From the NCBI RefSeq assembly GCF_900109545.1, contig NZ_FOAP01000023.1, positions 1 through 64,000 on the forward strand: a DNA stretch of 64,000 bases. The letters are read 5' to 3'. Positions within the stretch are counted from its first letter, which is position 1. Every line of letters starts with the position of its first letter. The position numbers and the translations under genes are program-made. Source of the DNA: Stigmatella aurantiaca. GTDB taxonomy: Bacteria > Myxococcota > Myxococcia > Myxococcales > Myxococcaceae. Below are positions 47,556 to 56,066 of this stretch, piece after piece. The notes under the pieces were generated by a model, which saw nothing but the letters and a program-made list of their open reading frames with translations, was not told where the DNA came from and did not search any database.

Positions 47556-47632
47556 CGGGTAAGCAGCGACCCTCGGACAACTGGCCGCAGGATTAACCAG
47601 CCGACTGTGTCGTCCGTACTCCTCTGTGGCGC

Positions 47633-47716
47633 CGGTTTTAGCGGTTCTCTCCAGGAACGCTGGAACTGGCGCCTTGGCGGCCGTGGTTTCCACGGCGGCC
47701 TTGGGGGGGAAAAAAC
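47633..47716 (+). promoter_or_regulatory. Conserved leader with hairpin, lipoprotein 2 of 3
   Basis: An 84-base leader nearly identical in pattern to that of paralogue 3: TTTTAGCGGTTCTCTCC, then a CCGTGG-TTT-CCACGG stem-loop at 47681-47695, then CGGCCTTGGGGGG and AAAAAC before the ATG. The G-run acts as ribosome site. Conservation of a hairpin so close to the start suggests post-transcriptional control. Confidence 0.65.
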
Positions 47717-48712
47717 ATGATCAGCAAGCTGGCTGGGATCCGGCAGAACCGTCGCGCCGTGCGGGCAGTCCTTCGTTCTTTCGCCGCAGGGCTCTTGTTG
47801 CAAACGCTTGTCTTGTCCGCGCAGGGCTGCGGCCCCGTTGTTCCCGGGGAGGAAGGGGACGCCTGGGGCCTCCAGGAAGCAACGCTGGGCGGCCCGCAGA
47901 TCCGCTCCACCAACGGCTTGTCCGTCAACGGCTTGTCCGTCAACGGCTTGTCCGTCAACGGCTTGTCCGTCAACGGCTTGTCCGTCAACGGGCTGTCCGT
48001 CAACGGCCTGTCCAGCACGGCGTTCCGCGATTGGTTCCTCGCGGACCCCACCCTGCGGGACACCGTCATGCGCTACGTGGTCCGGTGCGCGGTGCCCGCG
48101 GGCCAGGAGCGCGCCTTCACCCACCCCACCACGGGCGTCACCTACCGCTGGCCGGGGCAGCTGGGGCTCGCCCCGGGCTGGGCGGGGGGCGCGCCGGCCA
48201 CGGTGGCCGAGCAGCAGGTGGTCTCCGCGTGCCTGGCGGCCCATACGAACAAGTACGGCCTGGCCGTCTCCATCTCCGTGCTGGGAAAGACAGCCCTGGG
48301 CGTGCCCATCCCCACCACCCCGGAGGAGCTGGCCTCGCACTCCGCCCAGGAGGCCTGCTTCTTCGGCAACCTCTTCGCCTCCTCCGGCGGCATCTTCGCG
48401 GCGACCGACCGCCCCACGCTGAACGCCGCGGAGAGCACCCCCCGGGCCTGCGGCCTGTCCTCGCAGCACGGCACCACCGAGTGCGCGCCCATGGCCCACG
48501 TGGGCTTCTGCGCGGACCACTGCACCCGGGATGCCTCCGGGCTCTTCTACACGCAGTGCGCCTACAACGGAGTGCCCTACCAACCGCTCACCACGCGCAT
48601 CCTGCCCTCGGACATCTACCGGTGCGGCGACGGCACGTGCCAGTTCACCGAGCGCTGCGGCACGGGCACCACCTATGACAGTTGCGCCGCCGACTGCGGC
48701 CCCTGTGCATGA
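47717..48712 (+). CDS. NGLSV-repeat lipoprotein, paralogue 2
   Basis: A 331-residue lipoprotein with Cys near residue 38 in the signal (VLSAQGC). Six NGLSV units plus NGLS lie at about 66-99, encoded by near-perfect 15-bp repeats (AACGGCTTGTCCGTC). The conserved domain begins STAFRDWFLADPTL and includes MRYVVRCAVP, WPGQLGLAPGW, QEACFFGNLF, and LTTRILPSDIYRCGDG. The C-terminus has CQFTERCGTG and DCGPC. Identity with paralogue 1 is obvious by eye throughout. Second of a tandem array of three. Confidence 0.86.
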   Translation: MISKLAGIRQNRRAVRAVLRSFAAGLLLQTLVLSAQGCGPVVPGEEGDAWGLQEATLGGPQIRSTNGLSVNGLSVNGLSVNGLSVNGLSVNGLSVNGLSSTAFRDWFLADPTLRDTVMRYVVRCAVPAGQERAFTHPTTGVTYRWPGQLGLAPGWAGGAPATVAEQQVVSACLAAHTNKYGLAVSISVLGKTALGVPIPTTPEELASHSAQEACFFGNLFASSGGIFAATDRPTLNAAESTPRACGLSSQHGTTECAPMAHVGFCADHCTRDASGLFYTQCAYNGVPYQPLTTRILPSDIYRCGDGTCQFTERCGTGTTYDSCAADCGPCA

Positions 48713-48837
48713 GGGCCACTCTCCGTTCATTCCAATCTAACACGGATTGCGGACTGTTCGGGGTACCCCAAGACCCATCGGATAAATGGCCGCACCGTTG
48801 ACCACCTCGCGCCGAGCCCCGTATTCCTTCACAGCGC

Positions 48838-48922
48838 TGTCTTTAGCGGTTCTCTCCGGGGAACCCTGAGAAGGCGCACTGGCCACCGTGGTCTCCACGG
48901 CGGCCTTGGGGGGATTAAAAAC
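48838..48922 (+). promoter_or_regulatory. Conserved leader with hairpin, lipoprotein 3 of 3
   Basis: An 85-base leader matching that of paralogue 2: CTTTAGCGGTTCTCTCC, the stem CCGTGG-TCT-CCACGG at 48886-48900, then CGGCCTTGGGGGG and an AT-rich spacer ATTAAAAAC before the ATG. The loop base differs from paralogue 2 (TTT versus TCT) while the stem is unchanged. Confidence 0.65.
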
Positions 48923-49897
48923 ATGAAGACGATGCAAGCCGGGACTCGGCCGAGCCGCCGCGTCATGCGTGAAGTCCGCTCCGCGTTCAGCGGGGGACTG
49001 TTGTTGGGCCTGGTGGTGCTGCACACGGTGGGCTGCGGCCCTGTGTCTCCCGGGGAAACCTGGGGAGGCGCCGAGACCCCGCAGGGCACCCAGGCGGCAG
49101 GGCTCCACACCTCGCTGGGCCTGTCCGTCAATGGCCTCACCGTCAACGGGCTGAACGTCAACGGCCTCACCGTCAACGGGCTGAGCGTCGATGGGTTGGA
49201 GACCGCCGCGTTCCAGGACTGGTTCAACGGGGAGCCGTCCCTCCGGGAGCTCACCATGCACTACCTCATCCAGTGCGCGGTGCCGGGCGGCCAGACGCGC
49301 ACCTTCAGCAACCCCGTGACGGGCATCACCCACACCTGGCACGGCGTGCTCGGGCTCGCCCCGGGCTGGGCCTCGGGCGGCCTGCCCACGGTGGCCGAGC
49401 AGCAGATCATCTCCGCGTGCCTCGCGGCGCACGTGAACGCGTATGGCAAGCACGTCCCCATCTCCGTGCAGGGGCGGACCGCCCAGGGGGAGGCCATCGC
49501 CTCCACGCCCGAGGAGCTGGCCACGTACACCGAGGAGGAGGCGTGCTTCTTCGGCAACCTCTTCACGGACGAGGGCGCCTTCGCGGCCCACGGCAGCACC
49601 CAGTTGACGAACGTGGAGAGCAGCCTGCGCACCTGCGGCCTGGCGCCCCGGGACTTCACCCCCTCGTGCGCGCCCATCCGCCACGTGGGCTCCTGCAAGA
49701 ACGCCTGCACCTGGGACAAGGCGCTGGGCGCCTATACCGAGTGCAGCCGCAACGGTGTGAGCTACCCGGCGCTCACCACGCGGATGCAGCGCCCGGACAT
49801 CCACCAGTGCGGGGACGGGGTGTGCCAGGCCTCCGAGAGCTGCGGAACCGGGAAGACCTTCAACAGCTGCGCGGCCGACTGCGGGCCGTGCGATTGA
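48923..49897 (+). CDS. NGLSV-repeat lipoprotein, paralogue 3
   Basis: A 324-residue lipoprotein (lipobox HTVGC, Cys near 39). Its repeat block is diverged: GLSV, NGLTV, NGLNV, NGLTV, NGLSV, DGL at about 66-92. The conserved domain (TAAFQDWFNGEPSLRE, HYLIQCAVPGG, WHGVLGLAPGW, EEACFFGNLFTDEG) and C-terminal CGDGVCQASESCGTG and DCGPC module follow. The less regular DNA in its repeat block suggests that this copy is older, or no longer homogenised. Third of the tandem array. Confidence 0.86.
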   Translation: MKTMQAGTRPSRRVMREVRSAFSGGLLLGLVVLHTVGCGPVSPGETWGGAETPQGTQAAGLHTSLGLSVNGLTVNGLNVNGLTVNGLSVDGLETAAFQDWFNGEPSLRELTMHYLIQCAVPGGQTRTFSNPVTGITHTWHGVLGLAPGWASGGLPTVAEQQIISACLAAHVNAYGKHVPISVQGRTAQGEAIASTPEELATYTEEEACFFGNLFTDEGAFAAHGSTQLTNVESSLRTCGLAPRDFTPSCAPIRHVGSCKNACTWDKALGAYTECSRNGVSYPALTTRMQRPDIHQCGDGVCQASESCGTGKTFNSCAADCGPCD

Positions 49898-49976
49898 AAT
49901 CCCCGCGGCGGCCGGGCTTTGTGAAAGCGGGGGGATGCTTCAGGATGCGTCCGCCCCGCTCCCCTGCCCGCTCAAC

Positions 49977-51209
49977 ATGAAATTCCTGCGTGAACTTCGC
50001 TCCGTACTGAATCTGACGGTCCTCGTCGCCGGCCTGGGCTACTTCGTGGACCTGTTCGACATCACCCTGTTCGGGGTGGTGCGTGTGGCCTCGCTCAAGG
50101 ACATTGGCATCACGGACCCGGCGCAGATCCTCGAGAAGGGCCTGCTCATCTACAACAGCCAGATGATCGGCATGATGGTGGGGGGCCTCGTCTGGGGCAT
50201 CCTCGCCGACAAGCGGGGCCGGCTCTCGGTGATGTTCGGCTCCATCCTGCTCTACTCGTTCGCCAACATCGCCAACGCGTTCGCCTGGGACGCGACGAGC
50301 TACGCGGTCTGCCGCTTCCTGGGCGGCCTGGGCCTGGCGGGCGAGCTGGGCGCCGCCATCACCCTGGTGGCCGAGTCCCTGCCCAAGGACAAGCGCGGCC
50401 TGGGCACCACGGTGGTGGCCACCCTGGGCATGCTGGGAATCGTGGCCGCGGCGCTCATCGGCCAGCACCTGTACTGGAAGACGGCCTACCTCACCGGCGG
50501 GGTGATGGGGCTGGCGCTGCTGTTCGCGCGCTTCAAGGTGTCCGAGTCCGAGCTGTTCACCAAGAAGACGGACCCGTCGCGCGCCAACCCGCTCCTGCTG
50601 CTGCGCGGCGGGCGGTTCCTCAAGTACATCTGCTGCATCCTCATCGGGGTGCCCATCTACTTCACCACCGGCATCCTGTTCACCTTCGCCCCGGAGCTCA
50701 CCGCGGGGCTGAACGTCCAGGGCCCGGTGACGGCCGGCAACGCCATCCTGTACGGCTCCATCGGGCTGACGCTGGGGGACTTGCTCTCGGGCCTGTTCAG
50801 CCAGTGGCTCAAGAGCCGCAAGCGCGCGGTGGCGCTCAACCTGGTGGCGGGCTTCGGGCTGATGCTCGTGTACGGCCTCGCCTCGGGGCTCACCAGCACC
50901 GCCGTCTACGTGCTGAGCTTCCTCATCGGCATCACCGTGGGCTACTGGGCGGTGCTCGTCACCATGGCGGCCGAGCAGTTCGGCACCAACATCCGCGCCA
51001 CGGTGGCCACCACGGTGCCCAACTTCGTGCGCGGCTCGGCGACGCTGGCGGCCAGCGGGTTCGCGGTGCTCAAGGGGCAGATGCCGGTGGCGAGCGCCGC
51101 GCTGCTCGTGGGGAGCGTCTGCTTCGGCCTCGCGCTGCTGGCGCTCACGCGCATCGAGGAGACGTTCCACCGGGATCTCGACTACGAGGAGGGCCCTCAG
51201 GAGCGGTGA
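49977..51209 (+). CDS. MFS transporter
   Basis: A 410-residue transporter with 12 hydrophobic helices. The loop motif between helices 2 and 3 is GILADKRGRLSVMFGS, the MFS GxxxDRxGRR signature in slightly changed form, and a second half repeats it weakly. Helix 1 begins LVAGLGYFVDLFDITLFG. Such carriers are often called sugar or metabolite/H+ symporters, but the substrate is not readable. Start: ATG 49977 is used because the conserved protein begins MKFLREL, though an ATG at 49935 sits beside a G-run. Confidence 0.88.
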   Translation: MKFLRELRSVLNLTVLVAGLGYFVDLFDITLFGVVRVASLKDIGITDPAQILEKGLLIYNSQMIGMMVGGLVWGILADKRGRLSVMFGSILLYSFANIANAFAWDATSYAVCRFLGGLGLAGELGAAITLVAESLPKDKRGLGTTVVATLGMLGIVAAALIGQHLYWKTAYLTGGVMGLALLFARFKVSESELFTKKTDPSRANPLLLLRGGRFLKYICCILIGVPIYFTTGILFTFAPELTAGLNVQGPVTAGNAILYGSIGLTLGDLLSGLFSQWLKSRKRAVALNLVAGFGLMLVYGLASGLTSTAVYVLSFLIGITVGYWAVLVTMAAEQFGTNIRATVATTVPNFVRGSATLAASGFAVLKGQMPVASAALLVGSVCFGLALLALTRIEETFHRDLDYEEGPQER

Positions 51210-51225
51210 GCCCCCGGCGCGGGGC

Positions 51226-51957
51226 TCAGACGCGCTGGAGCGCGAACACCTCCACGTCCACCCCGTCCGAGGCGTGCACCAGCGGGGCGGCCGGGGGACG
51301 GTGGAAGCCCGCCGCCTCCAGCAGGGACTCCTCCAGCCCCTCCACCCGCGCGCCGCTCACCCGGTAGGGCGTGTGGTGCACCTGGCCGCGCAGCAGTGCC
51401 CCGCCGTGCGCGGTGTAGAGGAAGTAGCGCTCCATCAGGAAGTGCTGAAGCGTCCCGGGGGTGGAGGCCGCGGCGGGGCCCTCGGCCAGGCCGCGCACGG
51501 AGAGCGTGGCGGGCACGGGGGCGGGCCAGTGGCGCTCGGAGCGGTACGTTCGCCAGCCGCCCGCCGCGCCGTCCGCCAGCGTCATCCGCGAGTAGAAGTA
51601 CGGCAGCTTGTACCAGGCCCGCGCCAGCCGCACGGCGATGCCGTTGGCCGCATCCAGGCTGAAGAAGAACACCCCCGGGTCCTTCCCCTCGCGGTGCACG
51701 TAGGTGCGCACGTTCGTCTCGTGGAAGTTCGACAGCGGGGGGAAGGGGGGCAGCAGCGCCGGGCGCACCCCCTGCATGGTGAAGGGCACCAGCCCGATGA
51801 ACGCCCGCCCCTCGTACGTGTCCAGCGAGAGCCCCGGGGGCAGGGCGCGCGCGAGCACCTCCGCGGGCAGCTCCCAGTGCAGGAAGAGCAGCTTGCGCCA
51901 ACGCTGGTACATCACCACGCGCGCATCGGGCCTGCGGGTGGGGGCGAGGCGGTCCAT
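51226..51957 (-). CDS. DUF2071 (YqjF-like) protein
   Basis: A 243-residue protein of the YqjF/DUF2071 family. Seen are FLHWELPAEVLARALPPGLSLDTYEGRAFIGLVPFTM near residues 23-60, RTYVHREGKDPGVFFFSLDA near 90-110 and YKLPYFYSRM near 125, all characteristic. No enzymatic function has been settled for the family. It begins 11 bases after the 2OG oxygenase stop, so the two are likely cotranscribed. ATG 51957 is chosen as the first in-frame start clear of that gene. Confidence 0.82.
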   Translation of the reverse strand: MDRLAPTRRPDARVVMYQRWRKLLFLHWELPAEVLARALPPGLSLDTYEGRAFIGLVPFTMQGVRPALLPPFPPLSNFHETNVRTYVHREGKDPGVFFFSLDAANGIAVRLARAWYKLPYFYSRMTLADGAAGGWRTYRSERHWPAPVPATLSVRGLAEGPAAASTPGTLQHFLMERYFLYTAHGGALLRGQVHHTPYRVSGARVEGLEESLLEAAGFHRPPAAPLVHASDGVDVEVFALQRV

Positions 51958-51968
51958 GGCGGGGGCGC

Positions 51969-52676
51969 TCACGTGGGCGGGTTGTTGCCGTACATCGTCT
52001 CGGCGCGCTGGAAGAGCACCCACGAGGTGATGATGTACTTGTCGCCGGACTCCGGCACGTTGCCCCGGTGGGTGTGGGTGAAGCCCGCGGGGAAGATGAG
52101 CAGCCGCCCCGCCTTCGACTCGACCTTGCGCTGCTGGTAGTAGAACTCCGTCTCGCCGCCCTGGCTCACGTCGTTCAGGTAGTACTGGAACGCCAGCACG
52201 CGGTGCAGCGGATCACAGCTCGCATCCTTCGGATAGACTTCCGAGTGCCAGTGCGGGTAGCCGCCCGAGCCCCGGATGTACTTCTGCACGTTGAGGTAGC
52301 CGTAGCGGTAGAAGTAGCCCACGAGCTGATCCAGCAACGGGTCTCCCAGGGCGGCGAAGTTCTCCTCCGTCAGCGCCACGCGCTTGCCCGTCTTGGGGTC
52401 CATCACCGCCGGGGAGACGGCGCCAATCAGGGTGTACAGGTACTTGCGCAGGTAGCTTCGCAGCGGCGGGAAGGTGCGGTCCATCAGCACGCGGACCAGG
52501 TCCTCCCACTCCGGCGTGAGGTTCATGCACAGGTCGTAGCTGTCCTTCTTGGTGGTATCCACGCCGTGGCCGATGCGGCCCCGCTGCACGTGGGAGCTCC
52601 GGTTGAACCGGTCGATGATGTCCTGGCACAGCTTGGGGTCCAGCACACCGTCGTGAATCTCGATGAAGTCGGTCAT
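51969..52676 (-). CDS. 2-oxoglutarate/Fe(II)-dependent dioxygenase
   Basis: A 235-residue oxygenase of the prolyl 4-hydroxylase-like fold. The iron ligands are His144 and Glu146 (YPHWHSEVYP; HxE in place of the more usual HxD) and a distal His in FTHTHRGN (His203). The 2-oxoglutarate-binding residue is probably Arg204 or Lys213 in the GDKY region. The substrate may be a protein, peptide or small molecule; it is not predictable. It is divergent from a TPR lipoprotein and precedes the DUF2071 gene. Confidence 0.84.
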   Translation of the reverse strand: MTDFIEIHDGVLDPKLCQDIIDRFNRSSHVQRGRIGHGVDTTKKDSYDLCMNLTPEWEDLVRVLMDRTFPPLRSYLRKYLYTLIGAVSPAVMDPKTGKRVALTEENFAALGDPLLDQLVGYFYRYGYLNVQKYIRGSGGYPHWHSEVYPKDASCDPLHRVLAFQYYLNDVSQGGETEFYYQQRKVESKAGRLLIFPAGFTHTHRGNVPESGDKYIITSWVLFQRAETMYGNNPPT

Positions 52677-52788
52677 GGGGAGGGAGGCCGCGCGCCTGTG
52701 CCTCGATTATAAACGGCGCCCCCCCAGGGGGCCACCGAGGCGGGGAACGCGGCTGCTATAGTCGCGTGCCTCCGGAGGATCTCCCACC

Positions 52789-53589
52789 ATGCGCCGCTTC
52801 CTCGCCCTGCTCGCCACCCTTGCCTGCACCGGGGGTTGCTCGTGCCAGGACAAGCCCCGCCCGCCCCCCGCGCCCCCGGTGGCCACCGCCCCAGCGCCCG
52901 CCCTCTCCGCCCCCGCCCTTCCTACCGCGCCGCCCATTCCGCCCGAGGCCATGGCGCTGCACATGCAGGGCCGCGCCCGGGGCCAGGAGGGCCAGTTCCC
53001 CGAGGCGCTCCAGTTCTTCCAGCAGGCCCAGGCGGCGGCCCCGGACTGGCTCATCCCCCTCTACGACACGGGCTACACGTACGTGCTCATGGGCGACACC
53101 GCCCAGGCCCTGGCCACCTTCGAGCAACTGGACGCGCGTGCCCCACGGGGCTTCTCCGAGAGCAAGAAGTTCCTCGACAGCCTGCGCCGCGAGAAGGCAG
53201 GCACCGTCCCGCCCGGCACCCTCCGGGACTTCCTGGCCCTGCGGCAACTGAGGGACCCGAAGCAGGCCCACCAGAAGCTGGTGGCCCTCACCCAGCGCGC
53301 GCCCCAGTTCGTCCCCGCCTGGCAGGAGCTGGCCATGGCCGAGGAGAACATCGCCAAGGCCCGCACGCTCGTGGAGAAGACGCTGGCCCTGAAGCCGGAT
53401 GAGGAGACGCGTGGCCTGCTGCTCGTGCACCAGGCCACGCTCCTGCGCCGCGAGGGCCAGGAGGAGGAGGGCCAGAGGCGGCTGCGCGCGCTCGCGGAGG
53501 ACCCTCAGCTCCCACCGAGCGTCACCGGGCTGGCGAAGGATCTCCAGCACACCCTGCCCGAGCGCCCGCCCGCCGCCCCGGCGCCCTGA
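52789..53589 (+). CDS. TPR lipoprotein
   Basis: A 266-residue lipoprotein with lipobox CTGGC (Cys17) and a Pro/Ala linker to about residue 60. Residues 60-250 are tetratricopeptide-like helices (RARGQEGQFPEALQFFQQAQAAAPDWLIPLYDTGYTYVLMGD type). These scaffold envelope complexes, but the partner is unknown. A good ribosome site (GGAGG) lies ahead of the ATG. Confidence 0.83.
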   Translation: MRRFLALLATLACTGGCSCQDKPRPPPAPPVATAPAPALSAPALPTAPPIPPEAMALHMQGRARGQEGQFPEALQFFQQAQAAAPDWLIPLYDTGYTYVLMGDTAQALATFEQLDARAPRGFSESKKFLDSLRREKAGTVPPGTLRDFLALRQLRDPKQAHQKLVALTQRAPQFVPAWQELAMAEENIAKARTLVEKTLALKPDEETRGLLLVHQATLLRREGQEEEGQRRLRALAEDPQLPPSVTGLAKDLQHTLPERPPAAPAP

Positions 53590-53700
53590 AGTCCCGCGCC
53601 AGGCACTGGCCCCGGGGCGGGAGCCCCCCGCAAAGACACCGGGGACCGCGGCACGAAGCCACGATCCCCGGGAGCCTTCACAGAGAAAGCCGCTGAGTGA

Positions 53701-54879
53701 TTACAGCGCCTTCTTGTTCAGCAGGTTGGTCGTGGTGCCCGACGGGGCGCCGGTGATCTTGCCGATGCTGGCGTTGGTCTTGATCCAGCTGTCGACGGTG
53801 GCCGAGGACGCGTCGCCGTAGGTGCCCTTGTAGAGCGCGCCCACGCCCGCCACGTGCGGCGAGGCCATCGAGGTGCCGCTGATGGTGTTGGTGCCGCTGT
53901 TGATCCAGGTGGAGGTGATGTCGGTGCCCGGCGCGAAGATGTCGATCAGGCTGCCGTAGTTGGAGTACGAGGCGCGCGCGTCGGTCTTCGTGGAGGCGCC
54001 CACCGTGGTGACGGCCGGGGCGCTCGCCGGCGAGAAGCCGCTGGCGTTGGCGTTGCTGTTGCCCGCGGCCACCGCGACGAACACGCCCGCGTTGGACAGG
54101 TTGGTGACCGCCGTGTTCACCGCCGAGGAGGCGCTGCCGCCGAGGCTCATGTTGGCCACCGCGGGCTTCACGTGGTTGGTCGTCACCCAGTTGATGCCGG
54201 CGATGACGCCCGAGTTGGAGCCGGAGCCCGAGCAGTTCAGCACGCGCACCGCGCGCAGCTTGACGCCCTTGGCCACGCCGTAGGTGGCGCTGCCGATGGT
54301 GCCCGCCACGTGCGTGCCGTGGCCCTGGCAGTCATTGCCGTTCTGGCCGTCGCCGATCGCGTCGTAGCCCACCGCCGCGCGGCCACCGAACTGCGAGTGG
54401 TTGATCTGGATGCCCGTGTCGATGACGTAGGCCGTCACGTTGGAGGCGGTGGTGGTGTAGGTGTAGCTGTTGCTCAGCGGCAGGCTCACCTGGTCGATGC
54501 GGTCAATGCCCCACGTGGCGGGGGACTGGGTGACCTCGAGCTTCACCACCGCGTCCTCCTCGACGAACAGGACGTTGGCGTCCTTGCGGACCTCGGCCAG
54601 CTGCTCCGCGGTCAGGTCGGCGGCAAAGCCGTTGATGACGCTGTAGTTGTGGCGAGCCTGGATGCGCGAGGCGAGCGAGGCGCGGCGCAGACCGCCCTCC
54701 TGCTTCGTCACGACGATGTAGGAGCCCGGAATGGCCGTGCCGGCGGGGGCCAGCATCAGGGGGGCCTCGGTCTGGCTGATGTCCGAGCCGTCCATCATCT
54801 CGGCGTCGTTCAGCTCACCACCGCAAGCGGCCAGGGCCAGAGCAGTACCAAGGAAAAGCGTGTTGCGCACGGTCTTCAT
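53701..54879 (-). CDS. Subtilisin-like serine protease lipoprotein (proteinase K type)
   Basis: A 392-residue secreted protease. Lipobox ALAACG (Cys19) anchors it; residues about 45-115 are an inhibitor_I9 propeptide (PGSYIVVTK to ANVLFVEED). The S8 catalytic triad is intact: Asp154 (YVIDTGI), His187 (GHGTHVAGT) and Ser near 345 ([11 protein letters not shown]). The [12 protein letters not shown] and [11 protein letters not shown] segments fit the proteinase K subfamily. Active site residues complete, so it is probably active. ATG 54879 follows AGGAG. Likely a digestive or matrix protease. Confidence 0.93.
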   Translation of the reverse strand: MKTVRNTLFLGTALALAACGGELNDAEMMDGSDISQTEAPLMLAPAGTAIPGSYIVVTKQEGGLRRASLASRIQARHNYSVINGFAADLTAEQLAEVRKDANVLFVEEDAVVKLEVTQSPATWGIDRIDQVSLPLSNSYTYTTTASNVTAYVIDTGIQINHSQFGGRAAVGYDAIGDGQNGNDCQGHGTHVAGTIGSATYGVAKGVKLRAVRVLNCSGSGSNSGVIAGINWVTTNHVKPAVANMSLGGSASSAVNTAVTNLSNAGVFVAVAAGNSNANASGFSPASAPAVTTVGASTKTDARASYSNYGSLIDIFAPGTDITSTWINSGTNTISGTSMASPHVAGVGALYKGTYGDASSATVDSWIKTNASIGKITGAPSGTTTNLLNKKAL

Positions 54880-55045
54880 GGGGAACTCCTGAAACATCGG
54901 GGGATTGGGTGAAGCGCGCGCAAAGTACAGAAGAAGAATTTCTTACTCAAGCCCGAACTACGAGAAAACGAGTCTTTGCTCGTAACAATTTTTTACGCCG
55001 ATACCGTGAATTGCCGGCCTGGCCGGGACACGCGCCCTTCCAGGC

Positions 55046-55939
55046 TCAGGTCCACAGGGCGGCCCAGTCGTCCCCCGGCCGGAACACCCGGGCCCCGTGC
55101 CGCTCGCACAGCGAGGCGTGGCGCAGGGCCGCGGGGCCGCCCACCCACACGGACACGCCCGGGGGCAGCGCGGCCATGAGCGCGCCCAGGGTCTGCTCGA
55201 AGGCGGCGGCGCCCGGGTCCGCCACCGCGGACAGCCCCACGAGGTGGGGGCGGAGCTGCGCCACCATGAGCCCCAGCTCCTTCACGGGCACGCGCGGGCC
55301 CAGCAGGCTCACCCGGAGGCCCGCGTGCCGCAGCCGCAGGGCGGTCCCCAGGAGCCCCACCTCGTGCTCCTCGTCCGGAAAGCACCCGAGCACCGCGTGC
55401 CGGTGCCCCGCGTTCTGCGGCGCCGCGTGCAGCAGGCTCACCAGCCGCGCCCGCACCACCTGGGACACCAGGTGCTCCTGGGCCACCGTCAACGTGCCCG
55501 CGTGCCAGCGGTCCCCTACCGCGCGCTGCAGCGGCGCCAGCACCTCGTCGAAGGCCTTGAGCGGCGGCAGCGCCGCCAGCACCTCGTCCAGCACCTGGGA
55601 GACGGCCACCTGGTCATAGCGCTCCGCCGCCGCCAACACCGCCTGGCGCCAGGCCTCCGGGCGCGGGCCTTCGCCAGGGTCCAGCAGGGGCGGAACTTCG
55701 GGGCCCTGGGCCGCCTCGCGCGAGGCCCACGCGGCGGCCTCGCGGATGGACATGCCCTCGGCGGTGAGCTGCTTCATCCGCCGCAGCAGCGCGACATCCT
55801 GCCCGGTGTAGACGCGGTAGCCCGCGGGCGTGCGCTGAGGGCGGGGCACGCCGTAGCGGCGCTCCCAGGCGCGGATCAGCTCCGCGCTGACACCCGACAG
55901 CTCCGCGGCGGTGTGGATGCGATAGGTGCGCTCGGCCAT
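55046..55939 (-). CDS. carH: CarH, adenosylcobalamin-dependent photoreceptor repressor
   Basis: A 297-residue light sensor. Residues 1-70 are a MerR-type winged helix (IHTAAELSGVSAELIRAWERRYG). The middle has the helical cap signature Trp145-x9-Glu155-His156 (WHAGTLTVAQEH), matching the photolysis-sensing W-x9-EH of known CarH proteins, and the cobalamin ligand is His192 in EEHEVG (ExHxxG). So it should bind AdoCbl in the dark, tetramerise and repress, then release DNA on light. It lies after carA with a 127-base gap, not a 4-nt overlap, so it may have its own start signals. ATG 55939. Confidence 0.93.
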   Translation of the reverse strand: MAERTYRIHTAAELSGVSAELIRAWERRYGVPRPQRTPAGYRVYTGQDVALLRRMKQLTAEGMSIREAAAWASREAAQGPEVPPLLDPGEGPRPEAWRQAVLAAAERYDQVAVSQVLDEVLAALPPLKAFDEVLAPLQRAVGDRWHAGTLTVAQEHLVSQVVRARLVSLLHAAPQNAGHRHAVLGCFPDEEHEVGLLGTALRLRHAGLRVSLLGPRVPVKELGLMVAQLRPHLVGLSAVADPGAAAFEQTLGALMAALPPGVSVWVGGPAALRHASLCERHGARVFRPGDDWAALWT

Positions 55940-56066
55940 GCGGGCAGGGGGTTTCCGGTTCGAGTCCCTCGCGCCGCGGATCCACGGACGGGAGGTCCTC
56001 CGCATACCGGCGGCCCTCGCGTAACGCAACCGGGCATGCCCGGGGGCTCAGGCGCAGGCCTCCCGC

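Noticed and set aside
46723..48013. 15-bp tandem repeats in the lipoprotein genes as a CRISPR-like array
   Set aside because: There are no spacers; units are contiguous, in frame and translate to NGLSV.
55950..55990. A GGTTCGAGTCCC stretch between carA and carH looks like a tRNA T-arm
   Set aside because: The flanking five bases on either side of the loop do not pair (TCCGG against CCCTC), and no acceptor or anticodon arm can be built.
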